59,763 bases of DNA, taken from assembly GCF_014199435.1 (NCBI RefSeq), contig NZ_JACIJP010000008.1:1-59763 (forward strand), read 5' to 3'. This document shows, in pieces, positions 1-11,526 of the stretch. Under the pieces are notes generated by a model. It saw nothing but the letters and a program-made list of their open reading frames with translations, had not been told where the DNA came from and ran no database searches. This DNA is from Sphingobium subterraneum. GTDB lineage: Bacteria > Pseudomonadota > Alphaproteobacteria > Sphingomonadales > Sphingomonadaceae. The translations under genes were made by a program, and so were the position numbers. Within the stretch, counting starts at the first letter, position 1; each line of letters starts with the position of its first letter.

Positions 1-95
1 CACCCTGGAAATGGCGCCACTTGAAATCCGTCATCGTTCCGTCCGTCCAATCTCCGCCAAGCATGCTCAAGCTTCACGATTTTTGCAACAGAGCC
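1..95 (-). mobile_element. tnpA: IS6100 end (tnpA 5' part, partial)
   Basis: Read on the minus strand, an ATG at 34-32 begins MTDFKWRHFQG, the N-terminus I recognise as IS6100 (IS6 family) transposase; the rest lies beyond the window. The terminal inverted repeat ends at base 95 (GGCTCTGTTGCAA read on the minus strand). IS6-family elements move by replicative cointegration and are common in sphingomonad catabolic regions. The insertion cuts the adjacent MFS gene. The other end of an IS6100 in the same orientation lies at the right edge of the window. Confidence 0.93.
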
Positions 96-769
96 GTGAG
101 TATCGCGAATGCGGCCGCCAACCGGAGTACGCCCGATTCTCCGATCACCGCCCGCAAGGCGTCGTCGTTGCCAGCGGTTCCGCGGGACGTCTGTCCAGGC
201 ACCGGGAGCAAGCCGACGGAAAGGGCAAGGCCGGCTGCCGCCGCACCATGAATGACGAATGGCAGACGCCAGTGTTCGGTTGCGGAGAATGGAGCGGCAA
301 GGAGCAGACCGGCGCTTATGCCTGCGGCGAAATAGGTCGACCAGAGCGCCATGGCCCCGGTTTGCCGTTTTCCCGATGTAGTCATGATGAGGAGCGAAGG
401 AGCGGCAGCGGTGATCGCTACAAAGCCGATACCTTCGATCAGACGTGCCGCTTCGATCAGGCCCAAGCTGTCGCTTATGTAGCAAATGGCGTTTGCGATC
501 ACGATGAGCACACATGCGCCAGCGAGCATGGGCCGAGCACCGTACCTATCGACTGCTGACCCGCCCAGGGTTGAGCCGAGTGTGGGAGCAATGAACAGGA
601 GACCGATAATCCAGCCGATCTCCTGCGGAGAAGAGCCGAGCGCCTTGCCCATATCCGCTGCGATCGGCGCCATCTTGCCGGCGGACGCTATGGCAAGCAG
701 ACCGTAACAATAGACAAGAAAGATTGAGCCCCAGCCTGCGCTTTCGGCTTTCGATGTCGTGACGGTCAT
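74..769 (-). pseudogene. MFS transporter truncated by IS6100
   Basis: This is the N-terminal half of a major facilitator superfamily permease. The chosen ATG at 769 has a strong upstream AGAGGGGG ribosome site; the longer open frame upstream has none. About six hydrophobic segments are visible, and motif A appears as GGSAVDRYGARP after the second. The frame runs into IS6100 at base 95 and stops at 74, within what would be the seventh helix, so the C-terminal half of a roughly 400-residue permease is missing. It follows ligI by 144 bases on the same strand, so it was probably the uptake gene for protocatechuate, phthalate or a related acid. As it stands it is unlikely to work. Confidence 0.85.
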
Positions 770-913
770 AAGGTATCCCCCTCTATGCCCGCCCTCCGTC
801 TGCGTGAACTCAACTGCGGAACCGCCGCAGCCTGGTTCAGACTGGTTGGCGGCTATCGATCTCCATGCCAATGAAGCGCATGCCCCCGTTTCGACGGTGA
901 CAGCATCCATGCT

Positions 914-2827
<1,914 letters not shown>

Positions 2828-2835
<8 letters not shown>

Positions 2836-3502
2836 ATTTCAGGCCCATTTCGGCGAGGCGGCCACGCATATCGTAAATGTCGAGGCCGAGTTCCCCGGCA
2901 GCGAGCCGTTGACGCTTCGTTTCCTCATTGGCTTCGCGTGCCTGGGCCTTTGCCAACACGTCGGCGGCGCGTTCGCGCTCGACCACACAGACCCCATCGT
3001 CATCTGCAATGATCACGTCACCGGGACGGATCACGGCGTCTGCGCAAACGACGGGGACATTGACCGATCCCAGCGTCGCCTTCACCGTACCCTGTGCGAA
3101 GATGGCCTTCGACCAGACAGGAAAGCCCATGGCCGTCAGATCGCGCACGTCACGTACCCCCGCATCGATTACCAGCCCCCGGCAACCCCGTGCCATCGCC
3201 GAGGTGGCGAGAAGGTCTCCGAAATAGCCGTCTTCGCAAGGCGAGGTGGGGGCGAGCACGAGAATGTCGCCGGGCTGCAGCTGCTCGATGGCGACATGCA
3301 CCATCCAGTTGTCCCCGGGAGGCGCGGAGATGGTGACCGCCGAGCCCGCGATACGGGCGCCTGCATAGATCGGGCGCATGCGGGAGGCGAGCAGCCCTGT
3401 GCGGCCTTGCGCTTCATGGACCGTCGCAACGCCGCAAGAGGCGAGGGCGTCGATTACCGGCGCTTCCGCTCGCTCGATAGATTGGACGACTAAACCCGAC
3501 AC
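2828..3502 (-). CDS. ligK: 4-carboxy-4-hydroxy-2-oxoadipate aldolase (LigK)
   Basis: Class II pyruvate aldolase of the RraA-like fold that cleaves 4-carboxy-4-hydroxy-2-oxoadipate to pyruvate and oxaloacetate; relatives also decarboxylate oxaloacetate. The GTG at 3502 is chosen because AAGGAGA lies 6 bases upstream and the resulting 224 residues match the family; the longer frame upstream runs through the regulatory region. Visible family features are [21 protein letters not shown], and the VIDAGVRDV segment carrying the substrate-binding Arg-Asp pair. It is the first gene of the leftward lig transcript and faces lysR across about 100 bases. Confidence 0.95.
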
Positions 3503-3580
3503 AACGCTCTCCTTGGCAACGATAACTGGGAGAATGCGCGCCGTTCCGTCCTTGCAGCAAATCCGTTCTTTGCCCGATGA

Positions 3581-3596
3581 ATAAGAATTTGCTAAT
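3581..3596. promoter_or_regulatory. Candidate LysR-type binding box
   Basis: ATAAGAATTTGCTAAT in the ligK-lysR divergent spacer contains T-N11-A (T3582, A3594) with a partial dyad (ATAAG against CTAAT). This is the typical form of a LysR-family recognition site. It lies 9 bases before the lysR start and about 80 bases upstream of ligK, a position that would suit autoregulation plus activation of ligK-ligU-ligI. Binding is inferred only. Confidence 0.45.
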
Positions 3597-3604
3597 CGTG
3601 CAGC

Positions 3605-4774
3605 ATGGAACGGCTGGACGTGAATCTGCGGCATCTGCGCGCCTTTCTGGCGATCATGGAAAGTGGAAGCGTGACGGCAGCCGCGCGTGAGGTTCACCTT
3701 ACCCAGCCTGCAGTGACGCAGGGAATCGCCAAGCTGGAGTTGCGGTTCGGGGTGCCGCTTTTCGAACGGCAGCCGCGCCGCATGATCCCCACGGATGAGG
3801 CACGAATCCTGGCGCCGCGCGCTACCGCGATCATTCGGCTTCTGGGGCAAACGCGCGCGACGGCGGCGCAGGTTTCCGCTTTTCTCGGCTTATCGCGAGC
3901 GGGAAGTTATGCAAATGCTGCGACGGCCATGGGTCTGAGCGAAGCATCGCTGCATCGGGCGGTGAGCGACCTTTCGCTCGCTTTGGGACAGGATCTTGTG
4001 AGGCGGCGCGGCAAGGGTGTTGTCCTGACGGCGCGCGGCTTGGCGATGGCGCGCAATTTCCGGCTCGCGCTTGCCGAGCTTCGATCGGCGGATATTGAGC
4101 TGGCCGCATTGCGAGGCCACGAAAGAGGGCGCATCACGATCGGAGCGATGCCGCTTTCGCGTGCGCGCCTGTTACCGAGCGCCGTCGCAGCGTTTCATCG
4201 CGCGAAGCCGGATATCGATATCGTCATCATGGAGGGCTCCTATGCCGAGCTGACGGGGCCGCTGCGTGACGGCGATATCGATATGATGGTCGGTGCGGCG
4301 AGGACAAATATATCGGCAGATATGGCACAGAGAGAACTTTTCGACGATCCGCTCATCATTCTTGCCGGCGCGCACCACCCGCTGGCGCAGGCCCGCCGGC
4401 CCCCGACGATTGCGGCGCTCGCGCGGTATCCATGGATCGTGGCCGCGGCTGGTACGCCGTTAAGGGCGCATTGGCAGTCGATGTTCGAGGAGGTCGGCGT
4501 TACGCCACCACGCGTGCCGATGGAATGCGGCTCAGTCATGATCGTCCGGCAAATTCTTGTCGAAAGCGATTTCCTCACTCTGCTGTCGCCCGATCAGGTC
4601 AGTGTGGAACTGGAGGCGGGGTGGCTCGTGAGAATTGCAGGCCCGGTGCGTCCGATGTCGCGCACCATCGGTTTGACCGTCCGATCGGATTGGCGGCCTA
4701 CGCCGGCACAGGCTGCTCTGATCGAGGTTATCGAGGAACAGGCCGCAGTGCTGCGCGACGAACACACTTCGTAA
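3605..4774 (+). CDS. LysR-family regulator with two N-terminal winged-helix domains
   Basis: Transcription factor of 389 residues, about 85 longer than a usual LysR protein. Residues about 8-67 form a typical LysR winged helix ([20 protein letters not shown], then GVPLFER). Residues about 92-150 form a second one ([17 protein letters not shown], then [15 protein letters not shown]). The effector-binding fold follows from about 170. It is divergent from ligK-ligU-ligI and upstream of the ligJ-ligA-ligB-ligC operon, so it probably controls both in response to a pathway intermediate. The ATG at 3605 has no clear Shine-Dalgarno. The duplicated DNA-binding domain is read directly; the effector is unknown. 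Confidence 0.9.
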   Translation: MERLDVNLRHLRAFLAIMESGSVTAAAREVHLTQPAVTQGIAKLELRFGVPLFERQPRRMIPTDEARILAPRATAIIRLLGQTRATAAQVSAFLGLSRAGSYANAATAMGLSEASLHRAVSDLSLALGQDLVRRRGKGVVLTARGLAMARNFRLALAELRSADIELAALRGHERGRITIGAMPLSRARLLPSAVAAFHRAKPDIDIVIMEGSYAELTGPLRDGDIDMMVGAARTNISADMAQRELFDDPLIILAGAHHPLAQARRPPTIAALARYPWIVAAAGTPLRAHWQSMFEEVGVTPPRVPMECGSVMIVRQILVESDFLTLLSPDQVSVELEAGWLVRIAGPVRPMSRTIGLTVRSDWRPTPAQAALIEVIEEQAAVLRDEHTS

Positions 4775-4777
4775 TTT

Positions 4778-4806
4778 CTAATGCATTAGGTGCCAATCCG
4801 ATTGGC
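4778..4806. promoter_or_regulatory. Two adjacent palindromes before the lig operon
   Basis: In the 64-base gap between lysR and the next gene lie CTAATGCATTAG (4778-4789, perfect 12-base palindrome) and GCCAATC-C-GATTGGC (4792-4806, perfect 7-base arms). Neither is followed by a T-run, so operators are likelier than a terminator. The CTAAT half-site also occurs in the box at 3581-3596, which suggests that one regulator binds both. Confidence 0.5.
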
Positions 4807-4838
4807 GGTGCGTGGACGGTTGCCGCTAATCTCGGCAA

Positions 4839-5723
4839 ATGGATCAGATTGCTGTCGCTTTGATTGGTTTCGGAGAAGCGGGCCGCAGCTTTGCGGAAGC
4901 AGGGTCCTGGTCGACTTCGGCGCGTGTCTTCGACGTTTTGACCGATGATCCGGCCAGCGCCGACCGCAAGCGTCGTGAGTATCTGGCAGCTGGCGTTGCG
5001 GGAAGCGACACGCTTGCCGATGCGGTGAGCCGCTCGCCGCTGGTGCTTTCGCTGGTGACGGCAGATCAAGCCGTCGTGGCCGCGCGCGCCGCCGCCTCGC
5101 TGGTCGCTCCTGCTGCGATGTTCTGTGACATGAACAGCGTGGCGCCTGAAACCAAGCGCATCGCCGCACAAACGATTGAAGCTGCCGGCGGGTGGTATGT
5201 GGACGTGGCGGTCATGGCGCCGGTCAATCCCGCCAAGCTCTCCGTACCGCTGTTGCTGAGCGGCGTCAGAGGGAGCGACGCGGCGGCGGCACTGGAGCGG
5301 TTGGGTTTCACGAATATCCGGGTAGTGGGCGACAAGGTCGGTCAGGCCTCGGCGATCAAGATGATCCGTTCGGTGATGGTGAAAGGTATCGAAGCCCTCA
5401 CCGCAGAATGCGTGCTCGCGGCGGAAAGGGCAGGGGTCACGGCTGAAGTGCTCGGCTCGCTCGGCCCCGAATGGGATGCCAAGGCGGACTATAATCTCGA
5501 CCGGATGATGGTTCATGGCCTGCGCCGCGCCGCCGAGATGGAAGAAGTTGCGCTCACGCTCGAAGGGTTGGGGGCAGCAAGCGGGATGACTCGCGAGGCT
5601 GTCGCGCTGCATCGCCGTCTGGGTCGATTGGGGGTCACACCTCCGCCGGAAGGGCTTTCCGCGAAAATCGAGAAAATCACCGATCTGGAATCCAAACTAG
5701 TGGGGAGGGTTGACGCCGCATGA
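4839..5723 (+). CDS. NAD(P)-binding dehydrogenase, 6-phosphogluconate dehydrogenase-like with DUF1932
   Basis: A 294-residue protein with an N-terminal Rossmann fold (VALIGFGEAGRSFAEAG, residues about 5-21) of the beta-hydroxyacid dehydrogenase superfamily and an all-helical C-terminal half. The conserved lysine region is visible as GQASAIKMIRS near residue 170, and the C-terminal half resembles DUF1932. It is the first gene of the rightward lig operon and overlaps ligJ by 4 bases, so it is co-translated with pathway enzymes. No lig step needs a second dehydrogenase, so it may act on a side product or a different substrate. Substrate unknown. Confidence 0.75.
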   Translation: MDQIAVALIGFGEAGRSFAEAGSWSTSARVFDVLTDDPASADRKRREYLAAGVAGSDTLADAVSRSPLVLSLVTADQAVVAARAAASLVAPAAMFCDMNSVAPETKRIAAQTIEAAGGWYVDVAVMAPVNPAKLSVPLLLSGVRGSDAAAALERLGFTNIRVVGDKVGQASAIKMIRSVMVKGIEALTAECVLAAERAGVTAEVLGSLGPEWDAKADYNLDRMMVHGLRRAAEMEEVALTLEGLGAASGMTREAVALHRRLGRLGVTPPPEGLSAKIEKITDLESKLVGRVDAA

Positions 5724-6742
5724 GTCTGATTATCGACTGCCATGGTCATTATACCGTGCTGCCCAAGGGGCACGATGCCTGGCGAGAGGAGCAGAAGGCG
5801 GCTTTCAAAGCGGGCGTGCCTGCGCCGGCCTATCCGGAGATTTCCGACGATGAAATCCGTGACACCATCGAATCCAACCAGCTTCGCCTGATCAAAGAGC
5901 GTGGCGCCGACCTCACGATCTTCTCTCCCCGGGCGTCTGCGATGGCCCCGCATGTCGGTGATGCCGGTGTCGCGAAGGAATGGGCGATCCGCTGCAACGA
6001 CCTGATCTCGCGCGTGGTCGGCCTTTATCCGGAAACTTTCGTTGGCGTGTGCATGCTGCCGCAATCGCCCGCAGCCGACATGGTGAACAGCATCGCGGAA
6101 CTGGAACGCTGCGTCGATATGGGATTTATCGGGTGCAATCTGAACCCCGACCCGGGCGGCGGCCATTTCCAGCATCCGCCGCTGACAGACCGTTACTGGT
6201 ATCCCTTTTACGAGAAGATGGTGGAGCTGGACGTTCCGGCGATGATCCACGTGTCGGGCAGCTGCAATCCCGCGATGCATGCCACGGGCGGATACTACAT
6301 CGCGGCCGACACGATCGCCTTCATGCAGTTGCTCGAGGGAGATCTGTTCAAGGATTTCCCCACCTTGCGCTTCATCATCCCGCATGGCGGCGGTGCCGTC
6401 CCCTATCATTGGGGGCGTTACCGGGGCCTGGCCGACATGCTGAAGAAGCCGGCCCTCGATGCGCATCTGATGAACAACATCTTCTTCGACACCTGCGTCT
6501 ATCACCAGCCAGGCGTCGACCTGTTGGCCGATGTGATCGACAACAAGAATATCCTGTTCGGTTCGGAAATGGTCGGTGCGGTGCGCGGCATCGATCCTAC
6601 CACCGGCCATTATTTCGACGATACCAAGCGTTATGTGGACGCGCTCGTGATCAGCGACGCGGAGCGTCATGCGATCTTCGAAGGGAACGCCCGCCGGGTT
6701 TTTCCGCGGCTCGATTCCCGATTGAAGGAGAGAGGGCTGTGA
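5720..6742 (+). CDS. ligJ: 4-oxalomesaconate hydratase (LigJ)
   Basis: Metal-dependent amidohydrolase-superfamily hydratase of 340 residues that adds water to 4-oxalomesaconate to give 4-carboxy-4-hydroxy-2-oxoadipate. The IIDCHGHY motif at the N-terminus supplies the HxH metal ligands; further conserved histidines lie in MIHVSGSC and IIPHGGGAVPYHWGR. Length and sequence match LigJ of SYK-6 by recognition. It overlaps the upstream DUF1932 gene by 4 bases and the downstream DUF2218 gene by 4 bases, giving tight translational coupling. Confidence 0.94.
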   Translation: MSLIIDCHGHYTVLPKGHDAWREEQKAAFKAGVPAPAYPEISDDEIRDTIESNQLRLIKERGADLTIFSPRASAMAPHVGDAGVAKEWAIRCNDLISRVVGLYPETFVGVCMLPQSPAADMVNSIAELERCVDMGFIGCNLNPDPGGGHFQHPPLTDRYWYPFYEKMVELDVPAMIHVSGSCNPAMHATGGYYIAADTIAFMQLLEGDLFKDFPTLRFIIPHGGGAVPYHWGRYRGLADMLKKPALDAHLMNNIFFDTCVYHQPGVDLLADVIDNKNILFGSEMVGAVRGIDPTTGHYFDDTKRYVDALVISDAERHAIFEGNARRVFPRLDSRLKERGL

Positions 6743-7031
6743 GCTTCGTTTCGAAAGCCTTCGTTTCGACTGCTTCCGGTGACAAATATGTCCAGCAGCT
6801 CATCAAGCATTGGAGCCACCGGTTCGAGACGTCCTATGCCGATGGAGAAGGCCTAGTCCCCTTTTCTGACGTGGCTTCAGCGAGCTTTACCAGCGATCCG
6901 GAGGGTATCCGTATCGTCCTGCGCACATCAGGCGCGGAAGAGGCTGAAACCCTGCGGGGGGTAATCGAGAGCCATCTCGACAGGTTCGCCTTTCGGGAAG
7001 CCCCTTTGTCTTATACCTGGGAGGATGGGCG

Positions 7032-7035
<4 letters not shown>
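6739..7035 (+). CDS. DUF2218 domain protein
   Basis: Small 98-residue protein starting at GTG 6739, which overlaps the ligJ stop; GGAGAGAGG lies just upstream. The pattern fits DUF2218: an N-terminal helix with HWSHRFE, a middle strand region ending FTSDPEGIRIVLRT, and a last segment with LDRFAFRE. The fold and role are not established. It sits between ligJ and ligA and overlaps ligA by 4 bases, so it is made in step with the dioxygenase. A role in iron handling or dioxygenase upkeep is possible but is only a guess. Confidence 0.75.
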
Positions 7036-8307
<1,272 letters not shown>

Positions 8308-8308
<1 letters not shown>

Positions 8309-8700
8309 TGGACTTCGAAGACCTCAAGGCCAGAGTGATCGAACTGCGTGAGACGCAACAATCGATCGCCTCGGTTGTCCAGGACCAACCGCCTGACTGG
8401 CGGAAGGAAGTGGTTCGTTTGAGGCTCGAATTGTCGCGCAAGCTGGGCTTTGTCAGCAATTCTACGAATGACTGGCAAGCGCACGCGAGTGCTTCGGCTG
8501 CCTGGTCGCGGTTTCGCAAAAACCTGTCGGTCTTGCGCGCCGCGCTGGCTGAGCATCAAGCTCGCTGGCCGGCGGTGGCGCTAGACGAGAGAGCGACTGA
8601 TTTTCAGGCGTCTACTCGACGCATACGCAAGGCCTTTGATGACCTCGAGCAGGGGCTCGCTGAACTGCAACTGGCTGCTTCGCGAAGCAACCCAACATAA
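8308..8700 (+). CDS. Uncharacterised helical protein in the lig operon
   Basis: A 130-residue protein starting at GTG 8308, overlapping the ligB stop, with GGAGG 4 bases upstream. It is rich in Leu, Glu and Arg with heptad-like stretches (ELRETQQSIASVVQD; KAFDDLEQGLAELQL), so a helical bundle or coiled coil is likely. No signal peptide, metal motif or known domain is seen. Placement between ligB and ligC with a good ribosome site argues for a real gene. Function unknown. Confidence 0.65.
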
Positions 8701-8713
8701 GGAAATGTCACAT

Positions 8714-9655
8714 ATGCGGATTGCACTGGCTGGTGCGGGCGCCTTTGGCGAGAAGCACCTGGATGGCCTCAAGAACATCGATGGCGTGACCGTCACTTCG
8801 CTGGTCGGCCGCGAGCTGGAGCCGACCCGGGCGATAGCCGAGAAATACGGTGTCGGCCACGTCACTACAGAACTCGATGAAACGCTTGCCCGCGACGACG
8901 TCGATGCGGTCATTCTATGCACGCCTACGCAGATGCACGCTAAGCAAGCTATTGCCTGCATGGAGGCAGGCAAGCATGTCGAGGTAGAGATTCCGCTGGC
9001 GGACAGCTGGGCAGACGCGCAAGCGGTCCTGGCCAAGCAGAAGGAAACGGGTCTGGTCTGCATGGTGGGCCACACCCGTCGGTTCAATCCGTCGCACCAA
9101 TATGTGCACAACAAGATCCGGGCCGGAGAACTGAACGTCCAGCAGATGGACGTCCAGACCTATTTTTTTCGCCGCAAGAACATCAACGCGAAGGGTGAGC
9201 CGCGTAGCTGGACGGACCATCTGCTGTGGCATCATGCCGCGCATACGGTGGACCTTTTCGCCTATCAGGCCGGAAAGATCGTCGAGGCACATGCGCTGCA
9301 GGGGCCAATCCATGCGGAACTTGGGATCGCGATGGATATGTCGATCCAATTGAAGAGCGAAACCGGCGCTATCTGCACCCTTTCGCTGTCGTTCAATAAT
9401 GACGGACCGCTCGGCACTTATTTCCGGTATATCTGCGATAACGGCACCTACATCGCGCGCTACGACGACCTGGTGAACGGCAAGGAGGAGCCGATCGACG
9501 TTTCCCAGGTGGATGTGTCGATGAACGGCATCGAGTTACAGGATCGTGAGTTCGTCGCGGCCATCCGCGAGGGTCGCGAGCCCAATTCCTCAGTCGCCGG
9601 CGTATTCGATTGCTATCGCGTGCTTGGCGAACTGGAAGCGCAGCTTGTCCGCTGA
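8714..9655 (+). CDS. ligC: 4-carboxy-2-hydroxymuconate-6-semialdehyde dehydrogenase (LigC)
   Basis: NAD(P)-dependent Gfo/Idh/MocA-family dehydrogenase (313 residues) that oxidises the cyclic hemiacetal of the ring-cleavage product to 2-pyrone-4,6-dicarboxylate. The Rossmann motif is MRIALAGAGAFGEKHLDGL; also visible are ILCTPTQMHAKQAI, VEIPLADSWADA and the HHAAHTVDLFAYQ region holding catalytic histidines. The ATG at 8714 is preferred because AAGGAAA lies 8-9 bases upstream and it gives the conserved N-terminus; an in-frame ATG at 8705 is possible. Confidence 0.95.
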   Translation: MRIALAGAGAFGEKHLDGLKNIDGVTVTSLVGRELEPTRAIAEKYGVGHVTTELDETLARDDVDAVILCTPTQMHAKQAIACMEAGKHVEVEIPLADSWADAQAVLAKQKETGLVCMVGHTRRFNPSHQYVHNKIRAGELNVQQMDVQTYFFRRKNINAKGEPRSWTDHLLWHHAAHTVDLFAYQAGKIVEAHALQGPIHAELGIAMDMSIQLKSETGAICTLSLSFNNDGPLGTYFRYICDNGTYIARYDDLVNGKEEPIDVSQVDVSMNGIELQDREFVAAIREGREPNSSVAGVFDCYRVLGELEAQLVR

Positions 9656-9690
9656 TCCCTTCGCGCTACCACAGGCAGGAAGAGCATAGT

Positions 9691-10707
9691 ATGACCGCGA
9701 CCCTTCCAAAGCGCGCTTTAGGCCCGTTTTCCGTGTCAGCAATTGGTCTTGGCTGCATGAACCTTTCGCATGGGTATCAGCCGCGTCCCGAGGCTGAAGC
9801 AGCTGAACGGCTACTGTTACATGCGTTGGATAGAGGCGTCACGTTCTTCGATACGGCTGCTCTCTACGGGTTCGGAGCAAATGAGACGCTGATCGGGCGT
9901 GCCTTGGGACATCGCCGCAAGGATTTCGTCCTTGCCAGCAAATGCGCGCTTGGCGAGATCAATGGAAAACGCGGTCTCGACGGTTCGGCGGCGGCGATCA
10001 CGCAGACATTGGATGAAGCATTGATACGATTGAGGACCGATGTCATCGACCTCTACTATCTTCACCGCCTCGATCCGAAGGTACCGATGGAAGAGTCGGT
10101 CGGCGCCCTGTCGCGGGCAGTGGAGGCAGGAAAAATTCGCACGATCGGTTTGTCGGAAGTATCGGCAGAAACGATCCGCGCGGTACATGCGATCCATCCG
10201 GTGACAGCTGTCCAGACCGAATATTCGCCCTGGACGCGCAATGTGGAACTTGCCGTACTCGATTGCTGCGAGGAGCTCGGGATTGGCTTTATCGCCTTCT
10301 CGCCTCTGGCTCGCGGCTTGTTGGCGGGAAGTGTGGGTACGGCAGGTTTCCAGCAAGGCGACCTGAGAGCCGCGATGCCGCGGTTCCAGGAACCTCATTT
10401 GACGCGGAACCTCGGGCTTTATGATCAGATGGCTGGGTTGGCCCGGGCTGCAGATTGCACTCCGGCGCAGCTCTGCCTCGCCTGGCTGCTTTCAAAGCGC
10501 GACTTCGTCGTTCCGATCCCCGGGACCACGAACATTGATCATCTCGATGAAATTCTGGATACCCTGTCGTTGACCATCTCCGAGGTCGTGTTTGACCAAG
10601 TGGACGCCCTTTTCGCTTTTGGCGCCGTTTCGGGACCTCGTTATTCAAAGGAAGCCCAATCGCAAATTGGTACCGAGATTTGGGAGGGTGAGCCGCTTGC
10701 CAGCTAG
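9691..10707 (+). CDS. Aldo/keto reductase
   Basis: NADPH-dependent reductase with a TIM barrel, 338 residues from the ATG at 9691 (GGAAGAG upstream). The catalytic tetrad is visible: Asp and Tyr in FFDTAALYGFG, Lys in VLASKCALG, and His in DLYYLHRLD. The C-terminal cofactor segment reads FVVPIPGTTNIDHLDEI. It lies 35 bases after ligC and 9 before the TetR gene, so it is probably part of the same transcript or a short operon with its regulator. Substrate unknown; pathway aldehydes or ketones are candidates. Confidence 0.88.
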   Translation: MTATLPKRALGPFSVSAIGLGCMNLSHGYQPRPEAEAAERLLLHALDRGVTFFDTAALYGFGANETLIGRALGHRRKDFVLASKCALGEINGKRGLDGSAAAITQTLDEALIRLRTDVIDLYYLHRLDPKVPMEESVGALSRAVEAGKIRTIGLSEVSAETIRAVHAIHPVTAVQTEYSPWTRNVELAVLDCCEELGIGFIAFSPLARGLLAGSVGTAGFQQGDLRAAMPRFQEPHLTRNLGLYDQMAGLARAADCTPAQLCLAWLLSKRDFVVPIPGTTNIDHLDEILDTLSLTISEVVFDQVDALFAFGAVSGPRYSKEAQSQIGTEIWEGEPLAS

Positions 10708-10716
10708 ACTGTTCAG

Positions 10717-11352
10717 GTGAAACGGGTCGTTCGGGACCGGCGACGCAGGGTCGCGGCCGCAGTTCGCCGGCCGGCCGGTGCCCCGCCCGGTCCGAGGAAG
10801 GCTCAGCTTCGGCGCGTCGAAATTCTGGAAGCGGCGAGGCGATTGTTTGTTGAGCGAGGCTATGACGCGACGACGATGGATGACGTTTGCGTTGAAACTG
10901 GCCTCGCTAAGGGCACACTTTACCATTATTTTTCAAGTAAGACCGAATTGCGTGCGGCACTTCGGGACAACTTCTGCAACATGATATTGAACCGTGTCAA
11001 AAGCAGGATCAGTCTTTGCGAATCCGACGATTTTTTCACGCGGATCGATCTTCTGGTCGAGACGGCGGTGGAAAGTTATCTGGACACGCCCGAGTTGCGG
11101 GATGTGATCTTCTTCAGTGGGGATACGCCGCTCAGATCCGTGGCCGTGAACGACGGGCTTGTGGGCTATATCAGCGATCTGCTTTCACAAGGAACGCTGG
11201 AGGGCGCATGGTGTGTGGATGATCCCCACGCGCTATCAACGCTGATCTATTATAGCATCCATGCGATCGCAGACGATGCCTTGATGAGCGGTGCGCGACG
11301 CCCTCGAAGCGCGGTGCGTGTCTCGAAACTGGTCGCTATCACGCCGGACTAA
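10717..11352 (+). CDS. TetR-family regulator
   Basis: A 211-residue regulator starting at GTG 10717; the ribosome site is weak. After an arginine-rich leader of about 33 residues comes the TetR helix-turn-helix (EILEAARRLFVERGYDATTM, then GLAKGTLYHYFSSK, residues about 35-80). The C-terminal ligand domain is not recognisable further. It follows the aldo/keto reductase by 9 bases and precedes an aldehyde dehydrogenase, so it likely controls one or both. The leader could mean the true start lies downstream, but no better start is evident. Confidence 0.88.
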   Translation: MKRVVRDRRRRVAAAVRRPAGAPPGPRKAQLRRVEILEAARRLFVERGYDATTMDDVCVETGLAKGTLYHYFSSKTELRAALRDNFCNMILNRVKSRISLCESDDFFTRIDLLVETAVESYLDTPELRDVIFFSGDTPLRSVAVNDGLVGYISDLLSQGTLEGAWCVDDPHALSTLIYYSIHAIADDALMSGARRPRSAVRVSKLVAITPD

Positions 11353-11435
11353 CGCTTCTCATCTGGTTTCGCGCAATCAAGATTCCGCGAGTATCGTCGG
11401 GCGTTTACATGCATCAGCTATCAGAATGGATGGCT

Positions 11436-11450
11436 TCTCATCAAATGAGA
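11436..11450. promoter_or_regulatory. Short inverted repeat before the aldehyde dehydrogenase
   Basis: TCTCAT-CAA-ATGAGA is a perfect 6-base dyad in the 174-base gap between the TetR gene and the aldehyde dehydrogenase. It could be the operator for that TetR protein. There is no T-run that would make it a terminator. Confidence 0.35.
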
Positions 11451-11526
11451 GTGTCCATACCGCGAAGGCATCCATCGGCCGGATTTGTTAGGGAATGCCA
11501 AACTGGATTTCAGGGAAATAGCAAAC

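Noticed and set aside
4792..4806. Terminator of lysR
   Set aside because: The GCCAATC dyad has a one-base loop and no T-run, so it cannot form a normal terminator.
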